Shown here piece after piece: positions 1-8,296 of a stretch of DNA of 43,553 bases (the stretch's first letter is position 1; every line of letters starts with the position of its first letter). The notes beneath the pieces are model-generated. The model was not told where the DNA came from and searched no databases. It worked only from the letters and a program-made list of their open reading frames with translations. The stretch covers positions 1-43,553 of the forward strand of contig JAKBBN010000021.1 in the NCBI GenBank assembly GCA_021808485.1, read 5' to 3'. Position numbers and translations under genes: made by a program. The stretch is from Planctomycetota bacterium. GTDB lineage: Bacteria; Planctomycetota; Phycisphaerae; WQYP01.

Positions 1-150
1 GATGATAATACAAACTGCTGGCGGATAGCCACAGCAGTTCACACTGCCGCCGTACCGACAACCGAGGATGGCCGGCATCGGCGCATCAAATCCGGTCCGC
101 CTGGCGCTGCCCGGCCGCGGCCGGACTTTATCCGCAACCGCCGATTTCCA

Positions 151-1320
151 TCAATCTTCCCGGCCGGCCAGCATTTGCGCCTCCGCCGGCAAAACAATAT
201 GCCTGTGCAATTGCGGATCCGTCTCAATTTGGGCGTACACCGCCTGCATCTGCTCAATGAACATTTCCGGCGAATAATTATCCGCGTAATCTTTGCGTGC
301 CGCCTGCCCCAGTAATTCGCGCAGTTGTACATCCTTTATCAGGGCGTTTAACCGCACCGCAAGTTCCTTTGGATCCGATGCCGGCGCCAGAAGCGCGGTG
401 GCTTTATCCCGCAGCAGTTCGCGTAGCTGGGGTGTATCAAAGGCGGCGATCGGTTTACCCAGGGCCATTGCCGCAAGCACAAAACCCAATCCGGTCGGTG
501 CGGTTACCGGCACGGCCACGACATCGGCGAATTTCATCAGTTGAGCCCATGAATATTTGTTGGAAGGAGCGATGGTGATCAACCCGGGATCTTTGATGGT
601 TTTTCCAAACGAGGCGTAGCCCGCAAACGGGTTGACCCATTCATGCCGAAAAACATGGTCGGACCGCAGCAGCCCCCACACGTCCATGTGCACTTGAGCC
701 AGAATGCCGATCGCCCAAATTCCCAAGTCGTGCCGGACGGCTTGTTCGGACCAGCCGGCCAGCATCACAATCGGGCCTTCCCGCGCCGGTTGGCCCAGCG
801 TACGGCGAATATTGGCCGGAACGGGCGGCTGATCCGGATCAATCCAGACCGCCGGGGAGACCTTTACCATTCTTTCCGGGGGGATGCCGGCGTTCACCAA
901 CGCTTCGGCGGTGGTGCGCCAAGGCGTAATTACCAGAATCGGCGAGCGCCGGACGGAACGGCTGATTGATTTAAGCAACACCCTCTTCGGTGGGCCGGCT
1001 ATACCGGCGATCCGGGGCAACTTTACCTGCAGTCGCGATATTGCGCGAATGCCCCAGCTACCCCAGGCGTGCAAATGCGTCGGCTCATAACGGCCCACAC
1101 ACCGGCTTACGGCGCGCAATAATGTCGGATCCCAGCGGGCCAGTCCGCGATTCCAGGAAATTTGCTCGCGGTTTATACCGGCCTGAAACGCCGCATCCCG
1201 CCAGCCGTAATTGCCCAGCACCAGCAGATGCTGATCCGCCGGCAGTTTTTTAAGCAGCAATACCAAGGTATCCAGCGAATCCAGGCCGCAGGTTGGATCA
1301 ATAATATGCAGAATTTTCAT
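151..1320 (-). CDS. GT4-like glycosyltransferase
   Basis: The 389-residue protein begins MKILHIID, the usual first beta strand of a GT-B glycosyltransferase. In its C-terminal half it has the nucleotide-sugar domain pattern of GT4: a segment LMKFADVVAVP, then PTGLGFVLAAMALGKPIAAFD, where a glycosyltransferase usually has its conserved Glu, and then a tail of the LL..DP.ELA type. It probably transfers a sugar from an activated donor to an envelope glycan or lipid in the cytoplasm; donor and acceptor cannot be read from the sequence. It is the last gene of a minus-strand run after dxs and the pyrK-like gene, with a 70-base gap, so co-transcription is likely. The missing canonical E-x7-E motif makes the exact family less certain. 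ATG at 1320 fits the natural N-terminus. Confidence 0.75.
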   Translation of the reverse strand: MKILHIIDPTCGLDSLDTLVLLLKKLPADQHLLVLGNYGWRDAAFQAGINREQISWNRGLARWDPTLLRAVSRCVGRYEPTHLHAWGSWGIRAISRLQVKLPRIAGIAGPPKRVLLKSISRSVRRSPILVITPWRTTAEALVNAGIPPERMVKVSPAVWIDPDQPPVPANIRRTLGQPAREGPIVMLAGWSEQAVRHDLGIWAIGILAQVHMDVWGLLRSDHVFRHEWVNPFAGYASFGKTIKDPGLITIAPSNKYSWAQLMKFADVVAVPVTAPTGLGFVLAAMALGKPIAAFDTPQLRELLRDKATALLAPASDPKELAVRLNALIKDVQLRELLGQAARKDYADNYSPEMFIEQMQAVYAQIETDPQLHRHIVLPAEAQMLAGRED

Positions 1321-1390
1321 TTGATGTTGGCTCTCAGGTCAGCTGTTACGTACCGGCCGGTGCATACCCGCAACCGGCGCATTGCCGGGC

Positions 1391-2389
1391 TTACGGCCAG
1401 ATAATGTCCCGGGAATCAAACACCGGCCCATCCGTGCACGTAAGCTTATACACCCAATCCGCCGCGTCCGCCGGACGATATTTAATGACACAGCTTTGGC
1501 AGGTTCCCATCCCGCAGGCCATCGGCTGTTCCAGCGATACCTGACAGGACAGATCAAACTTGCCGGCAACCACGCTGGTGGACCGCATCATGGGCGTGGG
1601 GCCGCAGCAATATACCACCGTCTGTTCGCTGCGCAATTCCGCATGGCATCGCAAATAGGCATCAAGCGCGGCGGTTACATAGCCGTGAAACCCCAGTGTT
1701 CCATCATCCGTGGCCAGTACCACGGGAACGCCGAATGCGGAAAATTCCGCCGCGGCCATCACCGGCAGCAGATCCGCCGGAACGGCAAAATCCGGCCGCA
1801 GGGTAAGCGATACGAGGTCCCGGCTTTGAGCTCCGGCGAAGGCAACGACATTCATGCCGCGCCGGGCCAGTTTTTCCGCAAGGTAAATCATTGGAGGAAT
1901 GCCGACACCGCCGCCGACAAGCAGCGCATTTTTAACCCGTTCGGACACCCGGAAACCATTGCCCAGCGGCCCCAGTATGGAAAGCTTGTCCCCTGGGCGT
2001 TGATGCTCCAGTATGCCCGTGGCCTTACCCACCACGCGATGAATAATGTCGATATCCGTGTAGGCCATGCCGGGACCATCGCGCCGGCCGGCGATGGAAA
2101 ACGGCCTTCGAAGATAGGGCAGATCCGCCGCGAGGAACTGATCACGCAGCGGCGGCCGCGGCCGGCCGAAATCCCACTCAATTTCATGGGAATCAGAGTC
2201 CATGGCCTGAAGCGGCGCTAAAATTTCGACAAACTGCCCGGGATGACTTGGGGGAAAATTTTCCAGCCGCAGCACCAGGCGGTAATGATCCCGGCAAAGC
2301 CGGTGGTTGCCAATAACAACAGCGGCAAACTCGCCGCGGCATCGCGGCGCATGCGAAGTTGACGGTGCGGAGTAATTTAGGCTGGCCAT
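1391..2389 (-). CDS. pyrK: Dihydroorotate dehydrogenase electron-transfer subunit (PyrK-like)
   Basis: The protein has the layout of the ferredoxin-reductase-like PyrK family. An FAD-binding RRPFSIA lies at residues 95-101, a nucleotide-binding GGGVGIPP at 159-166, a CGP motif near 262, and a C-terminal [2Fe-2S] site with Cys292, Cys297, Cys300 and Cys318 followed by DGPVFD. In the family this subunit passes electrons from dihydroorotate oxidation to NAD+. At 332 residues it is longer than the usual 250-270; extra sequence sits around residues 60-95, before the FAD motif. No pyrD lies next to it, so another oxidoreductase partner is possible. A GGCGGA ribosome-binding site lies just before ATG 2389. 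It sits between dxs (72-base gap) and the GT4 gene. Confidence 0.85.
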   Translation of the reverse strand: MASLNYSAPSTSHAPRCRGEFAAVVIGNHRLCRDHYRLVLRLENFPPSHPGQFVEILAPLQAMDSDSHEIEWDFGRPRPPLRDQFLAADLPYLRRPFSIAGRRDGPGMAYTDIDIIHRVVGKATGILEHQRPGDKLSILGPLGNGFRVSERVKNALLVGGGVGIPPMIYLAEKLARRGMNVVAFAGAQSRDLVSLTLRPDFAVPADLLPVMAAAEFSAFGVPVVLATDDGTLGFHGYVTAALDAYLRCHAELRSEQTVVYCCGPTPMMRSTSVVAGKFDLSCQVSLEQPMACGMGTCQSCVIKYRPADAADWVYKLTCTDGPVFDSRDIIWP

Positions 2390-2461
2390 GATCCGCCTGT
2401 GCTTACGGTTTTAAGTACGCGGGCCGATCCGCGGCAGTGCATACAAGGGGCCTGCGGCAAT

Positions 2462-4405
2462 CTAGGCACGCAGACCGCCCGTCTTGCAATCTGCGCCCGC
2501 CGGCTCCTTTTTCACGCCGGTTTGCCGGCGGATTGCGTCGCGCACGGAAACCGCCAGGCCGGCGGCATCCAGGCCGACTTCACGCAATTGTTCGCCGCGG
2601 CCGGCCGCACGGATAAACCAATCGGGCAGGCCGCATCGCGTGACAATTCGCGCGTCATGACCGCGAAGCTGGGCATATTCCAGAACCGCCGTGCCGAACC
2701 CGTTGATAATCGCATGATCCTCAACGGTGATGATCGGCGCACCGGCGGTAAAAAGTTCATCCAGCATCTGGCCGTCCAGAGGCTTGCAAAACCGGGCATC
2801 CACCACGCCCACGTCCAAGTCCTCGTTCTTCAACAAGGCGGCGGCAGCGATCGCCTGACCGGCCATCGCGCCGTAGGCGACAATCGTGGCGTCAACCCCC
2901 TGTCGCAACCGCCGCGAAACACCGCCGCTGCGGCCGATTTTCCAGAGTGTCGGCGCGGCCAAAGGCTCGGCCGGGCAATTATCGCGCGGGTAGCGGATCT
3001 CACAGGGCGATTCCAACGTCATGGCAAAATCCATGGCGGCCCGCAATTCCTGTTCATCCGACGGCGCCATCAGCACCATTCCCGGCTGGCTCTTCAAAAA
3101 CGCCAGGTCGCAGAATCCATGGTGAACCGCCCCGTCATCCCCCACCAGCCCGGCCCGATCCACGCAGAAAATCACCGGCAGGCCCTGCAGACAGACTTCC
3201 TGGAATATCTGGTCAAAGGCTCTTTGCAGGAAGGTGCTGTAAATCGCCACCACCGGCCGCAGCCCCGCCTTGGTCATCCCCGCGGCCATCGCCGTGGCGT
3301 GGCTCTCACAAATTCCGGTGTCAAAATAACGATCGGGAAACAACGGTTTGAGTTTAATCATGCCGGTGCCGTCGGGCATGGCCGCCGTAATACCGACGAC
3401 ATTGCTGTGCTTTTTGCTCAGGTCGGTCATGGCGTCGGCAAAAGCCGATGTCCATGATTTGCCTGTTCCCTGATTCATGACCACGCGGCAGCCTTCCACG
3501 CTGAACGGCTTGGGACTGTGAAAAGTAGTGGGATCTTCCGATGCCCATTCATACCCTTTGCCCTTGATGGTTTTCACATGCAGGATCGCCGGCCGGTTGA
3601 GATTCTTTAATTCGTTGAACTTTTCCATCAATCCGGGCAGATCATGACCGTCCACGGGGCCGAAATATTTAAGGCCAAGGTCCTCGAATATATGCCCGGG
3701 CGCGATCGCGTTTTTAATACCCTGCTTGATATGAAACCCAATATCCGAAATGCGCTGCCCGTAGGGAATCCTGTCCAAAAGGTCCTGAACGCGGCGCTTC
3801 ACTTCATCATACGTGTTGGTGACGCGCAAGTGCTCCAGGTAATTGGCAAATGCCCCCTGCGGCTCGCTGATGCTCATTGAATTATCGTTAAGGATAATCA
3901 GCAGTTGGCGCATTACTGTGCCGGCGCCGTTCAACCCTTCAAGCGCCACGCCATTTACGATGGAAGCATCGCCGATCAACGCAATGATGCGTGTGTCCCG
4001 CTTAAGCAACTGATCCGCCCTGGCCATGCCCACGGCCGTGCTGATGGCGGTACCGGCGTGGCCGACACTGAACAAGTCATACGGTCCTTCGGCCGGTTCT
4101 GGAAACCCGGAAATTCCTCCGCTTTTACGAAGTGTGGAAAACCGTTTGTATCGGCCGGTTATAAGTTTATGCGGATAACACTGGTGCCCGACATCCCACA
4201 AAAGCCGGTCATGGGGCATGTTAAATACCCGGTGCAGGGCCAGGCAAATTTCCACGGTTCCGAGATTCGGCGCCAAATGGCCGCCATTAGAACTCACCGT
4301 GTTGACGATGGTTTGCCGAATCTCCGCGGCCAGGGCGGTAAGCTGTTCCATCGTAAGGTGTTTAAGGTCAGCCGGGGATTCGATCGTATCCAGTAATTTT
4401 GTCAT
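2462..4405 (-). CDS. dxs: 1-deoxy-D-xylulose-5-phosphate synthase
   Basis: The enzyme joins pyruvate and glyceraldehyde 3-phosphate with thiamine diphosphate, the first step of the MEP isoprenoid pathway. At 647 residues it has the family's length and order: N-terminal GGHLAPNLGTVE, GHQCYPHKL, the thiamine site ending in LNDNSMSIS, then the transketolase pyrimidine-binding domain with YSTFLQRAFDQIF and VDRAGLVGDDGAVHHG, and a C-terminal domain with VEDHAIINGFG. The thiamine motif reads GDASIVNG where many Dxs proteins have GDGA, a change of one glycine to alanine; the NDN part is intact, so I expect an active enzyme. It heads the run dxs - pyrK-like - GT4. ATG 4405 has only a weak GCGAG upstream. 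Confidence 0.95.
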   Translation of the reverse strand: MTKLLDTIESPADLKHLTMEQLTALAAEIRQTIVNTVSSNGGHLAPNLGTVEICLALHRVFNMPHDRLLWDVGHQCYPHKLITGRYKRFSTLRKSGGISGFPEPAEGPYDLFSVGHAGTAISTAVGMARADQLLKRDTRIIALIGDASIVNGVALEGLNGAGTVMRQLLIILNDNSMSISEPQGAFANYLEHLRVTNTYDEVKRRVQDLLDRIPYGQRISDIGFHIKQGIKNAIAPGHIFEDLGLKYFGPVDGHDLPGLMEKFNELKNLNRPAILHVKTIKGKGYEWASEDPTTFHSPKPFSVEGCRVVMNQGTGKSWTSAFADAMTDLSKKHSNVVGITAAMPDGTGMIKLKPLFPDRYFDTGICESHATAMAAGMTKAGLRPVVAIYSTFLQRAFDQIFQEVCLQGLPVIFCVDRAGLVGDDGAVHHGFCDLAFLKSQPGMVLMAPSDEQELRAAMDFAMTLESPCEIRYPRDNCPAEPLAAPTLWKIGRSGGVSRRLRQGVDATIVAYGAMAGQAIAAAALLKNEDLDVGVVDARFCKPLDGQMLDELFTAGAPIITVEDHAIINGFGTAVLEYAQLRGHDARIVTRCGLPDWFIRAAGRGEQLREVGLDAAGLAVSVRDAIRRQTGVKKEPAGADCKTGGLRA

Positions 4406-4799
4406 CGGTTGGTTCTCGCTAAATCTTCAAGGGTCCGGGATTCGCATATTCATACAAATTCCATCGCCTTGCCGGGTTGCAGGCCGAATTAAAAGTTTAC
4501 CCGCAATTACCTGCAATCCAAAATGCCGACTTGCGTGCCCCGCCCGCGAGCCTGCACTTCCTGCATCCCGGCACTTCCATGCCGTCCGCGCCGACCGCTG
4601 CCTACATCCATATAAGCAATCAACCTCGCAGTCGCCACGGTGCCTAAAAAGCAGCCTGCCTCTGCATGCCCTAGCAATGATATTCGAGCTTCTCCGGAAA
4701 GAAAAGCTTAAAATGTGTGCAGCATTGATAAATTATGAAGGTTCAACGGGGTTCTTAGCGCGAAGAAAAACGGGCGTGAACCGGCCATTGCAGCCCATT
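4406..4799. other. Noncoding gap between GH28 and dxs genes
   Basis: This 394-base stretch lies downstream of the GH28 gene and upstream of dxs, both on the minus strand, so it should hold the dxs promoter. I see no coding sequence with a convincing start and no strong terminator. An 8-base word GGAAGTGC occurs twice on the minus strand near 4550-4580, without an obvious structure. Confidence 0.4.
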
Positions 4800-6350
4800 T
4801 TATTTTCCCTTGGCGCCATGCAGGACCGGCGAATTCCGAATTTTCAGCCCGCTGACGGCCGTAAACCGGCCCCCGACCACACCTTTGGCCAATTCCGCAT
4901 GGAAATGGTTGATACGCAGGCCATTGACATCATCGCATACCACGGCCGGGCGATAATCGGTTTTTTTGTAAGTGATTTTAATATTTGAAAGGGAAATATT
5001 TTTGGCATGGCGGATAAACAGGCCATATGCCGGCATGATCCCCAGATGCCGCGGGCCGGGATATTTATGACCCAATTCCGGGGGAACGCGCAGGGCATCC
5101 TTTTTGGTGCCGCCGCCCCGGTACATCAGTCGAATGTTACTTAAGCGAATATCCTTAACATCATGCCCGGGCAATCCGGTTATCTGAATGCCGCTTTCAG
5201 GGCTGACGTTCTCGGCGATAATGTTGCTGATCAAAATATGCTTAAGCTGTCCGGTGTGCACCGGAGGAGGGGCTCTATTGCGATCACCAAGGGTGATATA
5301 GATCGGGCAAATCCTGACATCGTACATTGCGATGTTGGAAATCGTCACATTCTGCAAAATTCCGCCGTCGACTTCCTCAATGGCCAATCCCATGCAATCG
5401 TAAAAAGTGCAGTTCGATATGGTAATGTTCTTAAATCCGCCATCAGACTCCGTACCGAGTTTAATGCGCCCGTAACCATAGCGATGGGAGCTTAAAATCA
5501 TTTTCCCATTCAGCAGCGTTCCCTCCTTGAATCCGGAAACCTGACAATTGGTTATAACCACATTCTCCGTCGGCTGGATCCTGTGGAGTGCATCGGTGCT
5601 TTTCAGGCATAAGCCATCGTCATTGGGGGAATTGATCCGGCAGTTTGACACACACACGTTGCGGCAGGCATCAATATCCACGCCGTCACGATCGGTATCA
5701 ATGATAAGATTGTTCAGTGTCAGCAGATCGCAGCCGGTGGCGAGAACACCAAAATGGCCGCCGTGAAAAATGGTAATATTTTGCAGCAGCACATGGCTGC
5801 ATAGTTTCAGGGCAATCGCTTTGTCGCCCATGGCGACAGCGCCGTGGTTGACGCCTTTGTCATAGCGAATCAGTCCGCCGCCGTTGATTTCGCCCATTCC
5901 GGTAATCGCCACATTGTGCAGGCCCACACCCCATATCAGGCTGTTGTGAAAATAGGTATGGCCGCCATCCTGATACGCCGTGCCGACAAATACCTCCGGT
6001 TTGTCATAGGCATGCATGGATTGCGGCGCACCTAAAATTGTGGCTCCTGAATCCAGATGCAGGTTGATGTTGCTTTTCAAGTGGATGCTGCCGCACAGGT
6101 AGGTACCCGCCGGCACTTCCACAGTTCCACCCCCGGCTTTTGCCGCCGCGGCAATCGCCCGGTTTATGGCCGGGCTGTCCAAATGCTTTCCATTGCCGAT
6201 AGCGCCATATGCGCGCACATTATAGATTCCGGAAGCGGTTGAAATAGAATCGGCAGCCGCAAATATTTTGGCACTTCCCCAAGGATTACTCACCGCCCAA
6301 ATCAACATGAGCATTCCGGGTAAAAGTGATCTAAGGCTTACGCGATTCAT
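4800..6350 (-). CDS. Secreted GH28 polygalacturonase-like glycoside hydrolase
   Basis: The first 31 or so residues form a signal peptide (charged MNRVSLR, hydrophobic LLPGMLMLIWAV, AAA near 31-33), so the enzyme is exported. YNVRAYGAIGNGKHLDS (residues 43-59) is the typical start of the pectin-lyase-fold GH28 beta helix. The catalytic aspartate region appears as DTDRDGVDID (218-227) and NDDGLCLKS (243-251), with the substrate-binding RIKLGTES at 296-303. Repeated NITISN-type turns mark the beta-helix coils. GH28 enzymes hydrolyse galacturonan or rhamnogalacturonan by inversion. The canonical GHG motif is not clear; HRYGYG sits just before RIK. With the GH78 rhamnosidase at 31369 it points to plant pectin use. 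Start ATG 6350 has GGAG about 10 bases upstream. Confidence 0.88.
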   Translation of the reverse strand: MNRVSLRSLLPGMLMLIWAVSNPWGSAKIFAAADSISTASGIYNVRAYGAIGNGKHLDSPAINRAIAAAAKAGGGTVEVPAGTYLCGSIHLKSNINLHLDSGATILGAPQSMHAYDKPEVFVGTAYQDGGHTYFHNSLIWGVGLHNVAITGMGEINGGGLIRYDKGVNHGAVAMGDKAIALKLCSHVLLQNITIFHGGHFGVLATGCDLLTLNNLIIDTDRDGVDIDACRNVCVSNCRINSPNDDGLCLKSTDALHRIQPTENVVITNCQVSGFKEGTLLNGKMILSSHRYGYGRIKLGTESDGGFKNITISNCTFYDCMGLAIEEVDGGILQNVTISNIAMYDVRICPIYITLGDRNRAPPPVHTGQLKHILISNIIAENVSPESGIQITGLPGHDVKDIRLSNIRLMYRGGGTKKDALRVPPELGHKYPGPRHLGIMPAYGLFIRHAKNISLSNIKITYKKTDYRPAVVCDDVNGLRINHFHAELAKGVVGGRFTAVSGLKIRNSPVLHGAKGK

Positions 6351-6418
6351 CAGTTACATCTCCATGTAGCGAATAAACAGGCCAGAACTATCGAGCGGAC
6401 AAGTTAGCTCAATTCGGA

Positions 6419-6493
6419 AATATTTGCAATAATATTTGCGCGAAGTATCAACAATTTTTATGCGCACATTTTTATGTAACGTTGCTGCAGCAA
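6419..6493. promoter_or_regulatory. Direct repeat and palindrome upstream of GH28 gene
   Basis: Upstream of the GH28 start, AATATTTGC occurs twice (6419-6427 and 6431-6439, 12-base period). A perfect 12-base palindrome TTGCTGCAGCAA lies at 6482-6493. Both could be regulator binding sites for the hydrolase gene. No partner regulator is encoded nearby, so the role is a guess. Confidence 0.3.
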
Positions 6494-6574
6494 TGCCGTG
6501 CCGGATCGCATTTGCCGATTTATAAGCGGGTTTGGTGAGTTCTGTGTTTAAAAGTGATGAAAATATTTAGCGTT

Positions 6575-7000
6575 TCAGTGCGCGGTCTTGCCGGATGTTT
6601 CCATCTTTTTAACCTGATATGGCGTAGGCGAAGAGTTATTGAAATCCTTCAGCATAAGGTCATATTTATAATCACGGACGGCCATGAGGCGAATTCGCGA
6701 TGCCGATGGCAAAATTCTGTAAACAGCCAGCACATGATGGGCCGGATCAGCCAGAATGAATCCCCAATCACTCCGCCCCAATTGCGCGGGGAGCAAATAG
6801 GTGCCATCATTCAGTTTTAAACCGCCGGTCAGGGCCGGTGCAGCTTGCACATTACCCGCCAAACCGATTTCCATGGGAAAACCCGGGGCGCTGGAGCGGT
6901 TTATTGCCAAAACCAGGCCGTTGATGATCAATCCAATGCCGACACACCAGATTGCCGGGGCCAGACCGAAGCGATTTAACTGCTTTGATTCACGTTCCAT
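6575..7000 (-). CDS. Hypothetical single-pass membrane protein
   Basis: I do not recognise this 141-residue protein. A hydrophobic segment at about residues 13-33 is followed by a soluble domain of about 105 residues rich in beta-type sequence (DGTYLLPAQLG, HHVLAVYRIL, SRIRLMAVRDYKYD). This predicts a membrane-anchored or exported domain. The ending PYQVKKMETSG is polar. It lies 76 bases after the DUF347 gene on the same strand and may share its transcript. The start ATG 7000 gives a short charged N-terminus before the membrane segment, as expected. Confidence 0.6.
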   Translation of the reverse strand: MERESKQLNRFGLAPAIWCVGIGLIINGLVLAINRSSAPGFPMEIGLAGNVQAAPALTGGLKLNDGTYLLPAQLGRSDWGFILADPAHHVLAVYRILPSASRIRLMAVRDYKYDLMLKDFNNSSPTPYQVKKMETSGKTAH

Positions 7001-7076
7001 GCCGCCATACTAAGCATGGTATGGGTAGGTTGGCAAGGGCCCGCCGGTTCGTCCGGTTCAAGCTTGTGGAGCAAAT

Positions 7077-7922
7077 TTATGATGATTCACCGGGCAGTTC
7101 CGCACCGGCCTGCTGTTCAACGGCCAACGGAGCGGACCGGCGACCGCGCGGCTCCACATCCACACGGCTCACGCTCACATATCCCACAAAAACTACGATG
7201 AACGCGGTTAATACGACGCTGACAATCAGCGAACCGTATCCCAGGCCGCTCATGCTTTCAGGCTTGCCGAAGTAATCGGCGAAAGATGCACCCATAGGCC
7301 GCGTCATGATGTACGCGAACCAAAATGCCAGCACTTTATTAAACGCTCCCAGCCGATAGCCGATGCCTGGAATAATAAACAGAATCGTGAATAAAACGCC
7401 GGATACCAGATACCCGAGATGAAAAGTGGCGGCCGTCATATCCCCTGCGGCGGTTCCCAGGGCAAACGTAGCCAGTACGGTCGCCCAATAAAACAATTCG
7501 CGTCGCGGGGTAAAAATACTATGAATGGAAAGCGTTCCCTCCACGCGGTTCCACAACGTCAGGATCACCACCAGGGCCGTGGCAAATACCGCGGTGGACA
7601 TTTCATAAGGCACGCCGAGCACCACGTGCGTAACGTCCGCCACCATGGTGCCAAATATGCTTACCATGACCACCAGTAACCAATAAACCAAGGCAATATA
7701 CCGCTTAACCCAAAATTGCAGCACAAAGGCGGCAGCGAATCCGACCGCCCCCAAAATGACGGCCGCATATGGGTTGATATGGAACACCAGATAATCCGAT
7801 GTGGCCTCGCCCATGGCGGTGGTGAGTATCTTGATAATCCAGAAATAAATCGTGATTTCCGGCACCTTGGACAGGGCCCGGCCCGCAACGGCGATATTTG
7901 AAACAGATTTTTGATTGCTCAT
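7077..7922 (-). CDS. DUF347-repeat integral membrane protein (COG4705-like)
   Basis: The protein is very hydrophobic, with about eight membrane segments. It shows the DUF347 pattern: repeats beginning with a W/F.IK.L.T..GE..SDYL-type motif (FWIIKILTTAMGEATSDYL), then FYWATVLATFALGTAAGD and FWFAYIMTRPMGASFADYFG. In this family each repeat contains two membrane helices and a conserved Trp or aromatic residue; its function is not established. The C-terminal tail after the last helix is polar (RVDVEPRGRRS). I chose ATG 7922 (MSNQKS); an in-frame ATG at 7937 and a further start at 7967 are possible, since no ribosome-binding site clearly decides. The gap from here to fusA holds only the fusA terminator. 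Confidence 0.75.
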   Translation of the reverse strand: MSNQKSVSNIAVAGRALSKVPEITIYFWIIKILTTAMGEATSDYLVFHINPYAAVILGAVGFAAAFVLQFWVKRYIALVYWLLVVMVSIFGTMVADVTHVVLGVPYEMSTAVFATALVVILTLWNRVEGTLSIHSIFTPRRELFYWATVLATFALGTAAGDMTAATFHLGYLVSGVLFTILFIIPGIGYRLGAFNKVLAFWFAYIMTRPMGASFADYFGKPESMSGLGYGSLIVSVVLTAFIVVFVGYVSVSRVDVEPRGRRSAPLAVEQQAGAELPGESS

Positions 7923-8179
7923 TTCAACCCGGTGCATTTCCCAATGAATCCGCAATTTATGCCGCAATGGCCGCGTTTGAGTCCCGACGCGGATGTTCCA
8001 GAATTACAATACGAAATCGTCGGCAAGAAAGATGCATAAAATTTCATTTTTTTCACGGAAGGCGGTTATCGGACAACATTTAAAATCTCTTTTTTCCAGC
8101 AAGCCGGATTTCAGCGGCCGACATCGCCAGAATCGGGGAATTGCCGAAGTAATTTCCAACTTTAAACGCCGGAGCCGCC

Positions 8180-8243
8180 AAAAAAAACCGCCGCTGATGT
8201 TAAACTGCGATTTTAAAACCGCGGTCGGACATCATCACGGCGG
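8180..8243 (-). terminator. Intrinsic terminator of fusA
   Basis: On the minus strand, 54 bases after the fusA stop codon, CCGCCG-TGATG (8243-8233) can pair with CATCAGCGGCGG (8199-8188), with one bulge, around a loop of about 33 bases. It is followed by eight U residues (8187-8180). The position just past fusA and the U run make this a likely terminator. The rest of the 330-base gap is empty. Confidence 0.65.
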
Positions 8244-8296
8244 GTAAACGTGAAAACGCAACGAAATCGGCGACCGGCATTTGCGGCCGAAGGCGC

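Noticed and set aside
1-150. Start of another gene downstream of the GT4 gene
   Set aside because: Open readings are short and in frames that overlap the GT4 gene; nothing supports a gene.
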